Source of the DNA: DATLMR01 sp035634255
GTDB lineage: Bacteria; Acidobacteriota; Blastocatellia; UBA7656
Length of the DNA: 63,738 bases
Assembly: GCA_035634255.1 (NCBI GenBank)
Contig: DASQDI010000127.1
Coordinates: 1 to 63,738, forward strand
Direction: 5' to 3'
Positions within the stretch are counted from its first letter, which is position 1, and the number at the start of each line of letters is the position of its first letter. A program made the translations under genes and the position numbers. Below, one piece after another: positions 9,152 through 17,328 of the stretch. The notes under the pieces are model-generated. The model ran no database searches. It had not been told where the DNA came from and saw only the letters and a list, made by a program, of their open reading frames with translations.

Positions 9152-9664
9152 TCACACGGCCTGAGCCGGCTGGCCTGACCCGACGTGTCCGCCCGTAATC
9201 AACCGCGTCACCTCTTCGAGCTCCATACCGATTTGCCCCGTCAAAGCCTTTTTCAAATCGATGATTGAGACGATGCGCTCTTCGAGCCTGACAATGCCGG
9301 AGATGTAATCGACCCCGGCTTCGAAGATCAGCGCGGGCGGGTCGAGGACCATCTCGTCGCCTATCCGCAGGACTTCGGAAGCCCCGTCGACTACGAGGCC
9401 GGTCATCCGCCCGTTGAAATTAACTATGATGATCCTCCGGTCCTTGTGCGCGTCGGAAGCGCCGGCCCTCAGACGCTTCCTCAGGTCCAGTATCGGGACG
9501 AGGTTGCCCCTCAGGTTCATAACCCCTTCGACGAACTCCAGGGTCTCCGGCACGGGGGTGACCTCCCGCATAGACAGGACCTCTTTGGTGTCTATGATGT
9601 CCACCCCGAATTCCTCCCGCCCAATCCTGAACAGAACCAGTTGTCGTTTAACGGCCATCTTCAT
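9152..9664 (-). CDS. cheW: CheW coupling protein
   Basis: A single CheW domain of about 170 residues. It has the typical opening QLVLFRIGREEFGVDI, then MREVTPVPETLEFVEGVMNLRG and LVPILDLRKRL. The later LEERIVSIIDLKKAL completes the two-subdomain SH3-like fold. It links receptors to CheA. It follows the receptor gene by about 40 bases and precedes cheR. The last ~20 residues (Gly/Gln-rich) are poorly conserved. Confidence 0.93.
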   Translation of the reverse strand: MKMAVKRQLVLFRIGREEFGVDIIDTKEVLSMREVTPVPETLEFVEGVMNLRGNLVPILDLRKRLRAGASDAHKDRRIIIVNFNGRMTGLVVDGASEVLRIGDEMVLDPPALIFEAGVDYISGIVRLEERIVSIIDLKKALTGQIGMELEEVTRLITGGHVGSGQPAQAV

Positions 9665-9705
9665 TATTCCCCGCGTCGCCTTCCGTCACCCCCCGACCCG
9701 CGAGC

Positions 9706-11964
9706 TCAATCGCCCTGGGTGTAGCCACTCATCCGCTCGCCTCTCCCGGCCGGGCTCATCGGAGCGGCGGGAATATCGTAGGAGAACGGGTGCACGTAAT
9801 CGTCCTTGACTCTGAACTGTGATATCGCGAGGTTGAGCTGCTCGGAGAGGCCGACCATCGACTGAATGGTCTGGGCCGTCTCGTGAGCCCCCGCGGAGGT
9901 TTGCAGGGTTATGCTTGAGATGGTCTGCATCGCGCCGGCCAGGTTGCGCGTGACGCGAGCCTGCTCCTCGGAAGCCGCGGATATCTCTTCGATCAATTCG
10001 GACGACTCCCTGACGGCCTCCGAAACGTTGCGCAGGGCCGAGCCGGCCTCGACCGAGAGCTGCGTCCCGGATTTGACCTCGATCATCCCGATCTCCGTCG
10101 CCGCGAGGGCCTCGGATGTCTCTTTCTGCACGGCCTTGATCAGGCTGCCCACGTCGCGCGTGGCTCGCGCCGACCGCTCGGCCAGCTTCCGAATCTCTTC
10201 GGCGACGACGCTGAAGCCGAGGCCCGCCTCGCCCGCGTGCGCGGCTTCGATGGCCGCATTCAAGGCCAGGAGGTTAGTCTGGGCGGCGATGTCGTTGATG
10301 AGATCGATGATCTCGGATATCTCGGAGCTGCGCGCGCCGAGCATCCTCATCTTCTCGGCCGTCTGCTGCACCGCCGACTCTATCCGAGACATGGCTTGAG
10401 AGGTATCCCTTACGGACCTGTCGCCCTGCTCCGCCATGTCCAGCGCCCTGCGCGCCGCCTGCGCCGAGGCCTCGGAGTTCCTCGACACCTGCCCCATCGA
10501 GGCCGCCATCTCCTCCACGGCGCTGGACGTGTTCGTGATCTCGTCGGCCTGCCTCTGCGAGCCTGCGGCTATCTGCTCCGCCGCGGCGAGTATCTCGGTG
10601 GCGCTCGAAGAGACGGACAGCCCGATCTGCTTCACCTGCGTCAGCATGGCGCTGAAGTTATCGATCATTACGTTTATGGAATTGATCACCCTCCCGAGAG
10701 TGCTGTCGGATTCGCTGCCCCGCAGAGTGAGGTCGCCGTCGGAAATCTTGGAGACGATCTGGAAGAATTCCGCGAGGTTCTGCTCCAGGGCCTCTTCGGC
10801 GAGCTTGCGGTCGGTCACGTCCCTAAGTATCCCCCGGAATCCCGAAGGCACTCCCGACTGGTCCTTCATGAGAGTTATGGAGGTCTCGACGAACCTCTTG
10901 TTACCGTTCTTCTGAATGATCGGGTACGAGAACTCCTGGACCGACTCCCCGGTCTTGAACACCTGATTGAATGCCTGGAACACGTCGCGGGCCACGTCCT
11001 CGTCGACGTAATCGCGATTGTTCAGGCCGTGCAGCTCCTCTTCGCTGTAACCGAGAATCCTCCCCACCGACTCGTTGAAGAAGAGCAGGTTGCCCGTGAG
11101 ATCGACTTCGTAGTACCCGTCTTCGATGCTCGCGAGGATCTTCCTGTACCGCTCCTCGCTGACCCTCAGAGCTTCCTCGACATGCTTGCGGTCGGTGATG
11201 TCCTTGTGCATGCTGAGGATCGCCTTCTGGCCCTGGTAATCAATCACTGAGCAACTCACGAGCAGGTGGATTTTCTTCCCTTCCCTGTCGAGGTGAACGG
11301 TCTCGATATTGAAGCGGCTCCCATCCCTGAGTATCTCTTTTATGTACTCCTCACCCTTGCTGACGTTTTCGGTAAATTCTTTGAGGCTCCTGCCGACGAG
11401 CTCGTCCTTGGCGTAGCCATACATCTCGCACGCCTTCATGTTCGTTTCCAGAATATTTTCCGTCTCCGGCTCGAAGATGAGGATCGCGTCGTTCGCCCTC
11501 TCGAAGAGGCTTCGGTACTGCACCTCGGAATGCTTCAGCGCCTCTTTCTGCCTGCTCTCGCTGTCCACGCTCTTGGACAATTGGTCCATCATCCGGTTGA
11601 AACCGGCCGCCAGCATCTCGAACTCGTCGTCCGTCTCTATCTTCACGCGAGCGCTCAGGCTCCCGGCCGCGACCTGCTCGCTCACCCTTATCAAAGCTTC
11701 AAGCTTCCGATTGATGCTCCGCGCTATCGAGAGCCCAATCGCCACGGAGCACACGAGTAAAACGCCGCCCGCGCTGAAGACTATACTCAGGGAATGGCTG
11801 TGCGCGTCCCCGACGTCCGTGTCAGCTCCGAGAAGCATCAGATACGCGGCCGAGTAGATAATCGCCGAAAACAAGATGGTCGTTGCCACGATAAGCATCA
11901 GAGCTTTCGCCTGAAGGCTCTTGAGGCCCATCTTGCTCAGGATATACAGGACATCAAAACTCAT
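9706..11964 (-). CDS. methyl-accepting chemotaxis protein with HAMP and two PAS domains
   Basis: Chemoreceptor heading the che operon. From ATG 11964: a transmembrane helix near residues 20-42, a very short external loop (about 15 residues), a second helix (~57-80), HAMP (~80-130), two PAS domains (~140-255 and ~265-385), and a signalling domain. The hairpin tip reads IIDLINDIAAQTNLLALNAA followed by IEAAHAGEAG, the invariant CheA/CheW contact site. The minimal outside loop implies that sensing is by the cytoplasmic PAS domains, as in Aer-type redox sensors, though no cofactor is evident. ATG 11964 has AGAGGGAG just upstream. ATG at 12021 and TTG at 12054 are in frame and would add 19 or 30 residues. 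No C-terminal CheR-docking pentapeptide is visible. Confidence 0.92.
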   Translation of the reverse strand: MSFDVLYILSKMGLKSLQAKALMLIVATTILFSAIIYSAAYLMLLGADTDVGDAHSHSLSIVFSAGGVLLVCSVAIGLSIARSINRKLEALIRVSEQVAAGSLSARVKIETDDEFEMLAAGFNRMMDQLSKSVDSESRQKEALKHSEVQYRSLFERANDAILIFEPETENILETNMKACEMYGYAKDELVGRSLKEFTENVSKGEEYIKEILRDGSRFNIETVHLDREGKKIHLLVSCSVIDYQGQKAILSMHKDITDRKHVEEALRVSEERYRKILASIEDGYYEVDLTGNLLFFNESVGRILGYSEEELHGLNNRDYVDEDVARDVFQAFNQVFKTGESVQEFSYPIIQKNGNKRFVETSITLMKDQSGVPSGFRGILRDVTDRKLAEEALEQNLAEFFQIVSKISDGDLTLRGSESDSTLGRVINSINVMIDNFSAMLTQVKQIGLSVSSSATEILAAAEQIAAGSQRQADEITNTSSAVEEMAASMGQVSRNSEASAQAARRALDMAEQGDRSVRDTSQAMSRIESAVQQTAEKMRMLGARSSEISEIIDLINDIAAQTNLLALNAAIEAAHAGEAGLGFSVVAEEIRKLAERSARATRDVGSLIKAVQKETSEALAATEIGMIEVKSGTQLSVEAGSALRNVSEAVRESSELIEEISAASEEQARVTRNLAGAMQTISSITLQTSAGAHETAQTIQSMVGLSEQLNLAISQFRVKDDYVHPFSYDIPAAPMSPAGRGERMSGYTQGD

Positions 11965-12489
11965 CGAACTCCCTCTGGACGTTTTATGAACTTTCGTCTT
12001 ATAAACTTTCCCGGTTTTCATCGAGCGTGTCTCTCTTTTTCTGACCTCGGACAAAGGAAGAATGCGCCTGCCTTCGGCGGAGGCTCACGGCAGCCCCGGC
12101 CCCGTCCATCAGCACTTCCTTCTCCGGCATTGATTCGGGCATAAAAGATTGATCGAATCTTGCGGGCCAAGACAGAACAGGCCCGCGCCTGAAGTTAAGG
12201 GGCTGATTTTAGGGGCGGGCCAAAACTGAGATAGCGGCAGGTTGTCCCTATTATGCTCAGGGGAGTTTAGTAGTCAATACTATTTTTTGAGCAGGAGGCA
12301 TTTATTCTTTATGCCCACGACAGTCCGGCGGGAAAATCAATTTGCTCTTTAAAAATATTCTCGGGTGCAATGCTAAGGAGACCCATCTCTTTATTAATTA
12401 CTCCTGACTACTTCACCATCTCCCTCGCCTCTCTAACAACTGCGGACAACTATATTAGCTTCGTTATCAGACTGAAGTGGGCGGGCGGG
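11965..12489. other. intergenic region upstream of che operon
   Basis: About 525 bases without a supported gene. It contains the probable che operon promoter (12249-12277, minus strand), a small inverted repeat AAGATT-GATCG-AATCTT near 12144-12161, and otherwise nothing recognised. The first ~90 bases could be coding if the receptor starts at TTG 12054. Confidence 0.4.
12249..12277 (-). promoter_or_regulatory. probable sigma-70 promoter of che operon
   Basis: On the minus strand TTGACT (12277-12272) is followed after 16 bases by CATAAT (12255-12250), or after 17 by ATAATA. It reads toward the receptor gene, giving a leader of roughly 220-280 bases. Found by eye from consensus only. Confidence 0.5.
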
Positions 12490-13200
12490 TTAAGCCCTGC
12501 CCATCGTGCGCATCCAGTCGGCCAGGCTTGGGATTTTCAGGTAGTAGTTATCTCTCTTCTCATCGCCGATGGTGCTGACCGGCCTTGAGGCGTAATCGTG
12601 GCCAGGGTACAGCACGGTCTCTTCGGGCAGGCGGGCGAGTACGCGGGTCAGCGAGTAATACATCTGCTCCGGGTCGCTTCCCGGCAGGTCGACCCTGCCG
12701 CACCCGCCGATGAATAAAGTGTCGCCGGAGACGAGATTGGGCCCCACCAGAAAACACTGACTTCCGGGCGTGTGGCCGGGAGTGTGCAAAAGGCTGATCT
12801 CGACACTACCGACTCGTATCTTATCCCCCCCGCTGTGCCTCGAGAGGTCGCCTTCCGAGATTCCCGTTATCACCTTAACGCCGTCGCCTTCATGCTCATT
12901 GACATGTATTTTGACCGGCCGCCTCGAAATCAACTCGGCCAGCCCCTCGATCCCGTGGCCGAAAATATTCCCCCCGATATGATCGGGATGGTAGTGCGTG
13001 ACCAGGGCCCCCGACAGGCGCAGGCCTTCCGCGTCGATGTAATTGAGCAGGCCCGGAATGTCCCACGCGGGGTCGACGAGAAGGCACTCGCGAGTCTCGC
13101 CGTCCCCTATCAGGTATATAAAATTCGCCATGTTCGAAGCGAAAGTGTTGGACGGGGCGAAATCCCGGCCCGCCAGCAGTTGCCTGAGTATCAGACCCAT
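12490..13200 (-). CDS. MBL-fold metallo-hydrolase, glyoxalase II-like
   Basis: A metallo-beta-lactamase fold hydrolase of 236 residues. The metal-binding motif THYHPDHIGG (HxHxDH) is followed by the third His in LLHTPGHTPGS, the Asp in LVSGDTLFIGGCGR and the final His in LYPGHDYAS. The GDTLFIGGCGR segment is characteristic of the glyoxalase II / persulfide dioxygenase branch. Hydroxyacylglutathione hydrolysis or a persulfide reaction is possible; substrate is not determined. ATG at 13200 has GGGAGG upstream. Downstream on its strand is the ~525-base gap before the che receptor. Confidence 0.85.
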   Translation of the reverse strand: MGLILRQLLAGRDFAPSNTFASNMANFIYLIGDGETRECLLVDPAWDIPGLLNYIDAEGLRLSGALVTHYHPDHIGGNIFGHGIEGLAELISRRPVKIHVNEHEGDGVKVITGISEGDLSRHSGGDKIRVGSVEISLLHTPGHTPGSQCFLVGPNLVSGDTLFIGGCGRVDLPGSDPEQMYYSLTRVLARLPEETVLYPGHDYASRPVSTIGDEKRDNYYLKIPSLADWMRTMGRA

Positions 13201-13278
13201 AAGAACCTCCCGAACATCGGTTTTATCCTGAGGGGTTCCGCCTTGAAAAACAGATTACGATGGGTTAGAAATTTTGCT

Positions 13279-13686
13279 ATGAAATTTCATCACTTCGCCC
13301 GTCTTAAGACCGGAACCGTGCTCAGCCTTTCAATCCTTCTTCTCTTCTCTTTCACGACGATGTCCTGCTCGCAAAATACCGAGTCTGTGAAAAAGAGCAT
13401 CGAACAGCACCTGAAAGACCTCGGGGTGCGAGACGTTAACGTAGACCTCTTCATGCAAGACCCCAACGACAAGGCCAAGGCTTACGCCAGCGCCACTATT
13501 ACGTATAATTTCGCAAAAGGCGATGGCCAGCTTCAGAAAGAATACCTTGGATTTATTCTCAAGCAGGAGGGCCAGGACTGGAAGATCGAAAAGACCACCG
13601 CCTACGCGAAGGAAGAAGAGAGGGCTAAGCAGATCCTCCTGGGCACGAAGCCGGGCGATGTGCGCGGAGGCACAGGGGGCAACTGA
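13279..13686 (+). CDS. small predicted lipoprotein, function unknown
   Basis: About 135 residues. A basic start and hydrophobic stretch (LSLSILLLFSFTTMSC) end in a cysteine at about residue 30, a plausible though non-canonical lipobox. The mature part (KKSIEQHLKDLGVRDVNVDL, then ATITYNFAKG and GFILKQEGQDWKIEKTTAY) resembles small periplasmic domains with an alpha+beta fold. No family is recognised. ATG 13279 is the first ATG giving a proper signal sequence; the frame is open further upstream, but that part is the complement of the MBL gene. It is the only plus-strand gene between ~2.8 and 23 kb. Confidence 0.6.
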   Translation: MKFHHFARLKTGTVLSLSILLLFSFTTMSCSQNTESVKKSIEQHLKDLGVRDVNVDLFMQDPNDKAKAYASATITYNFAKGDGQLQKEYLGFILKQEGQDWKIEKTTAYAKEEERAKQILLGTKPGDVRGGTGGN

Positions 13687-13746
13687 TCCCCCGTGCCTGC
13701 TCATTGCCCTCACAGAGTTTCGTTCAGGCAGGCGCGAAGGAATCCT

Positions 13747-14235
13747 CTACTTTTTCTTCCCTTCGTACCCGCTCGTCTTTTCGCCGTATTGCTTGCGGTA
13801 CCAGTCGATCTCTTCGTTGAAGCTTGCCTGCCCGAGCTTGAAAGGTCTCTGACTGCTACCCACCCCGTAATAACCGGAATGAGGCAGAGGGCCGTAGAGT
13901 TCGCGCCTGTCGTCGGCCGGCTTCGACTTATCCTTTCTGTAGGGGCGCTCGTACCCCCCGCCTATGCCGTACCCCTTCGCCCTCAGTTCCAGACGGCGAG
14001 ACGGGTGGATGCGGCCCGCTGAGCCCAGGCCGGAATTGGAGGTTCGGACCGCGCGGCTCGATTCAGCCTCGTTCGAGCCGCGCTCGCCTATCTCCCTCGC
14101 GTACCCTGTCCGCTCGCTCTCCGCCGTCTCGGACCCGTGCGCCGAGCCGATGCGAGACGCCTCGTCCCGGCCCTCGGCACCGGCCCCCTTAGCGGTGCCG
14201 CCTTCCCTCAAATCATCGCTATTCTTTTCTGCCAT
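13747..14235 (-). CDS. hypothetical disordered protein with aromatic C-terminus
   Basis: About 162 residues. The N-terminal two thirds are charged and rich in Gly, Ser, Glu and Arg, likely disordered. The last ~60 residues are rich in Tyr and Trp and look conserved (for example HSGYYGVGSSQRPFKLGQ and NEEIDWYRKQYGE). No family is recognised. ATG 14235 is preferred because starting at 14322 would overlap the sigma-54 regulator gene by 59 bases. It probably belongs to the same minus-strand transcript as the kinase/regulator pair. Confidence 0.5.
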   Translation of the reverse strand: MAEKNSDDLREGGTAKGAGAEGRDEASRIGSAHGSETAESERTGYAREIGERGSNEAESSRAVRTSNSGLGSAGRIHPSRRLELRAKGYGIGGGYERPYRKDKSKPADDRRELYGPLPHSGYYGVGSSQRPFKLGQASFNEEIDWYRKQYGEKTSGYEGKKK

Positions 14236-14263
14236 CGTGCGTACCCGATCTATCTGATCCGTC

Positions 14264-15706
14264 CTACGTGGTGTAGGCCTTCGCCTGGACGTTGCCGTTC
14301 CCGACCTGATTCCCTTCGTCATCCATCTCGTCCTCCCGCAGGTTCCCCCCGTAGCCGTACTGCCTGAGCCTGCGGTATAAGGTCCGCCTGTCTATCCCGA
14401 GAATCTGAGCCGTCTTGATCTGATGCCCGTCCATCTTATCAAGTATCCGCAGGATGTAGCGGCGCTCGACCTCTTCAAGCGATACGTTATCGAGCGTCGC
14501 CTCTTCGACTATATCACGCTCGGGCGCGGTGACGCTCGCGGGCAGGTCTTCGGGAGCGAGAATCTCCCCGCTGCCCATAGTCAGGGCATGCTCCACGGCA
14601 TTCTCCAGTTCCCGAACGTTGCCCGGCCACGTGTGAGTCATAAGCGCCCGCATCGCCTCGCTGGAAAAGCGCCGAGCGGCCTCCCCGTGCTGCTGCGAGA
14701 ACTTCTGAAGAAAATGATGGACCAGCAGAGGGATGTCTTCCCTGCGATCCTTCAAATCCGGCAGCCTCACGGGCACGACGTTGAGCCTGTAAAACAGGTC
14801 CTGGCGGAACTCGCCGCGCTTCACGGCGTCTTCCAGGTCCTGGTTGCTCGCGGACACGAGCCTTATGTCGATGGGGATGTTCTCGCGCCCCCCGACCCTG
14901 CGCACCACCCTCTCCTGCAGCACGCGTAGCAGCTTCACCTGCAGGTTCATCGAGAGAGTGTTGATCTCGTCAAGAAAGACCGTCCCCCCCTGCGCCTCCT
15001 CGATCAACCCCCTCCGGGTCTCGTGCGCCCCCGTGAAGGCCCCCTTCTGGTGGCCGAACAGTTCCGATTCCAGAAGGGTGTCCGGGATCGCGGAACAGTT
15101 TATAGGCATGAAAGGCGCGTCCTTCCGGTCCGAATTGTAATGAATCGCCCGCGCCACGAGCTCCTTGCCGGTCCCGGTCGAGCCGATTATCAAGGCCGAG
15201 GCGTCCCTCCGGGCGGCGATCCGCTTTATCACCTCGAAGAGCTGCTGCATCGGCTTGCTCCGGCCCACGATGTTCGAGAAGTTGTACCGCTCCCTCACCT
15301 CCGCGCGGAGCTCTTTGACTTCCCGGCGCAGGCTCCTGCGCTCGAGCGCCTTCTCGACCGTGATCACCAGCTCGTCAAGCTGAAAGGGCTTCCCTATGTA
15401 ATCCTCCGCGCCCAGCTTCATGGCTTCGACCGCCGACGAGATGGAGCTGAATGCGGTCATGATGACCACCGCCACTTCAGGCCACTCCAGGCGAATCCTC
15501 GCCAGAAGCTCCAGGCCGCTCATGCCAGGGAGCTTGATGTCGGTTACGACGAGCGCGTAGTCCTGCTCTTCGAGCCGCTGTATCGCCTCTTCCCCGTTCT
15601 GCGCGGAGTTGACCTTATACCCCTTCTCGGAGAAGAAGGACATAAGCAGCTCGCACATCGGAGCTTCATCCTCTACTATCAAGATGCGTTGATTCATGTT
15701 CCCCAT
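14264..15706 (-). CDS. sigma-54-dependent response regulator, NtrC family
   Basis: Order of domains: receiver (residues 7-120; phospho-Asp about 56 in VVTDIKLPGMSG), AAA+ domain (~145-380), and a Fis-type helix-turn-helix (~435-465, KTAQILGIDRRTLYRRLRQYG without its ends). The loop GAFTGA (about 222-227), which contacts sigma-54, is intact. The Walker A reads GSTGTGKE, where most family members have Glu at the second position. It probably activates sigma-54 promoters on receiving phosphate from the kinase at 15721-16800, whose stop lies 14 bases upstream. Confidence 0.93.
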   Translation of the reverse strand: MGNMNQRILIVEDEAPMCELLMSFFSEKGYKVNSAQNGEEAIQRLEEQDYALVVTDIKLPGMSGLELLARIRLEWPEVAVVIMTAFSSISSAVEAMKLGAEDYIGKPFQLDELVITVEKALERRSLRREVKELRAEVRERYNFSNIVGRSKPMQQLFEVIKRIAARRDASALIIGSTGTGKELVARAIHYNSDRKDAPFMPINCSAIPDTLLESELFGHQKGAFTGAHETRRGLIEEAQGGTVFLDEINTLSMNLQVKLLRVLQERVVRRVGGRENIPIDIRLVSASNQDLEDAVKRGEFRQDLFYRLNVVPVRLPDLKDRREDIPLLVHHFLQKFSQQHGEAARRFSSEAMRALMTHTWPGNVRELENAVEHALTMGSGEILAPEDLPASVTAPERDIVEEATLDNVSLEEVERRYILRILDKMDGHQIKTAQILGIDRRTLYRRLRQYGYGGNLREDEMDDEGNQVGNGNVQAKAYTT

Positions 15707-15720
15707 TTTATTTCCCGATG

Positions 15721-16800
15721 TTACCCGGCAGAGATTTCCGCTTTCCTTATGGGTAGAATGATGACGAGCGGAACCCCCGACTCCCCAGTGCCCAGGGCCT
15801 CGACTCTGGCCCCGGATTCGTTAAGAATCTCTTTGGCCAGGGAGAGCCCCATGCCGAGAATTGAATCCCCCTTCGAAGGGTTCAGGAAGGCGGAGAATGA
15901 CTCGGAAAAATCGTGAGCCTCCCCGCTCGCTTCGGTCCCCTTTATGGTGATCTTTACGTGGCCCCCGCCCCCGTCAGGCTCGTTGATAATAATCTCCAAA
16001 CGGCTCCCCGGCCCCGTGCGCTGGAAGACGTTGAGGAAGAGGTTGAAGAACGCCTGCCGCAGCCTCGGCGCGTCCCCGTAAACGAGGGGCAGGTTCCCAT
16101 CGCAGGTGAGGTTGGCCTTCACGTTCGACTTCCGGAAATGGTGGCTCATCAGGTCCAGGGATTCCGTGAAGAAACCCTTCAGCCCGATGGGGTCTGACCG
16201 CCCCTGCCCCGGCCTCGAAAGGTCGAGCATCTGCTTGATGAAATCGGCGATCCGCCTCGTCTGCTGTAGTATCGTGGACAACTCCTTGTAGCCCTGCCCG
16301 TCGGGCTTGGTCCTTACCAGCAGGTATTCCGAGTAACCCGAGATGATGTTGAGAGGCGTCCCCACGTCGTGCGCGATGCCCGAGATCATCTGACCCAGGG
16401 TCGCGAATCGCTCCGCCTTGATCAATTGCTCCTGAGCCTTCTGCCTCTCGCTGATGTCCCGCATGATCCTGATGAAGCCTTGCAGCTCGCCCCCCTGATC
16501 TATTATGGGGTCAAGGGTGACGCTGTACAGCTTCCCGGCCAGCCCGTGCCTCGCTTCGATGCTCGCGCCCTTCCTCGATTCCATCACCTCGCGGTGCGGG
16601 CACCCCGGCGAGCCGTCATGAAAGACGTCCTCGCACGACCGCCCTACTAGCTCGCCCAGCGACGCCCCGTAAATATCAAGGATCCCCTTGTTCGCGTGCT
16701 GGATCTCGCCACCCGAGGAGTGGATCGTGATGCCTTCCGGCATGGCATCCATCACGAGCCGCCAGTTGTAGGAGCTTAAGCTGTCTCTGTTAACAGACAT
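15721..16800 (-). CDS. PAS sensor histidine kinase with altered ATP-binding G1 box
   Basis: No transmembrane segments. A PAS domain (~15-125, with MDAMPEGITIHSSGGEIQHA) is followed by the dimerisation/phospho-His helix (QMISGIAHDVGTPLNIISGY) and an HATPase-like domain. The N-box (FNLFLN) and G2 box (GMGLSLAKEI) are recognisable, but the G1 box that normally carries the adenine-contacting Asp reads TIKGTEASGE. Activity may be weak or lost, or the protein may act mainly as phosphatase. ATG 16800 is preferred, with AAGGGA about 10 bases upstream; TTG 16878 is the alternative. It pairs with the regulator 14 bases downstream. Confidence 0.85.
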   Translation of the reverse strand: MSVNRDSLSSYNWRLVMDAMPEGITIHSSGGEIQHANKGILDIYGASLGELVGRSCEDVFHDGSPGCPHREVMESRKGASIEARHGLAGKLYSVTLDPIIDQGGELQGFIRIMRDISERQKAQEQLIKAERFATLGQMISGIAHDVGTPLNIISGYSEYLLVRTKPDGQGYKELSTILQQTRRIADFIKQMLDLSRPGQGRSDPIGLKGFFTESLDLMSHHFRKSNVKANLTCDGNLPLVYGDAPRLRQAFFNLFLNVFQRTGPGSRLEIIINEPDGGGGHVKITIKGTEASGEAHDFSESFSAFLNPSKGDSILGMGLSLAKEILNESGARVEALGTGESGVPLVIILPIRKAEISAG

Positions 16801-17328
16801 CTGTTTAGCGTCCCTTGTGACTTGCTCGTTGCTTTTCGCATGCTGTCCCGGCCTGGCTTTCCTGATCGCAGATCGCAAAGTTCTACCCTCTCTTCTTTGA
16901 CTATAATTGGTGTTTAAACCTATCAGGGTTACTCATCTCTAATATGATGACCCGAGCAAAATACATGCCACCGGATGAATTCAGAAATCTGCTCTTTTTC
17001 GCCGAAAAACTATGATACACATACTTCCCCTCTCCCACAATGTCGCTTCGTTGCAAAGGGGCGGGACAAAATAGCCGCACGGTTTGACAGGGCCCGGAAC
17101 GCCGCGGCAAGCTCAGGCCGATTCATATAGCCTGATTGCGCATATATGTCTCAAACACTGCGGGGCAGGATCGCTCTGCAAGGGCCGGAAGGCGGGCGGC
17201 AAAGGCGGCGTTTAAAGGGTTATCACGTATGTGTTGATAGGATGGTCTGAGTCCTGGCGCGCCTATTGAAGAGCCCGTCGAATCAGGCCGTACTTCACCG
17301 GTTGCCTGATTCGACGGGCCATCCGAGT
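16801..17328. other. intergenic region with inverted repeat
   Basis: About 530 bases without a supported gene, between two minus-strand transcription units. It holds the strong hairpin at 17273-17319 and AT-rich stretches at 16880-17030 that may contain the kinase promoter. No clear -35/-10 pair was found. Confidence 0.35.
17273..17319. repeat. perfect 16-bp inverted repeat downstream of propeller gene
   Basis: Arms 17273-17288 (GCCCGTCGAATCAGGC) and 17304-17319 are exact reverse complements with a 15-base loop. It begins about 10 bases after the stop of the minus-strand gene at 17329. No T-run follows on either strand, so it is either a Rho-type or mRNA-end stabilising hairpin, or a dispersed repeat. 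Confidence 0.7.

Noticed and set aside
12772..13278. Upstream extension of the small lipoprotein frame
   Set aside because: It is the complement of the MBL gene; the signal sequence begins only at ATG 13279.
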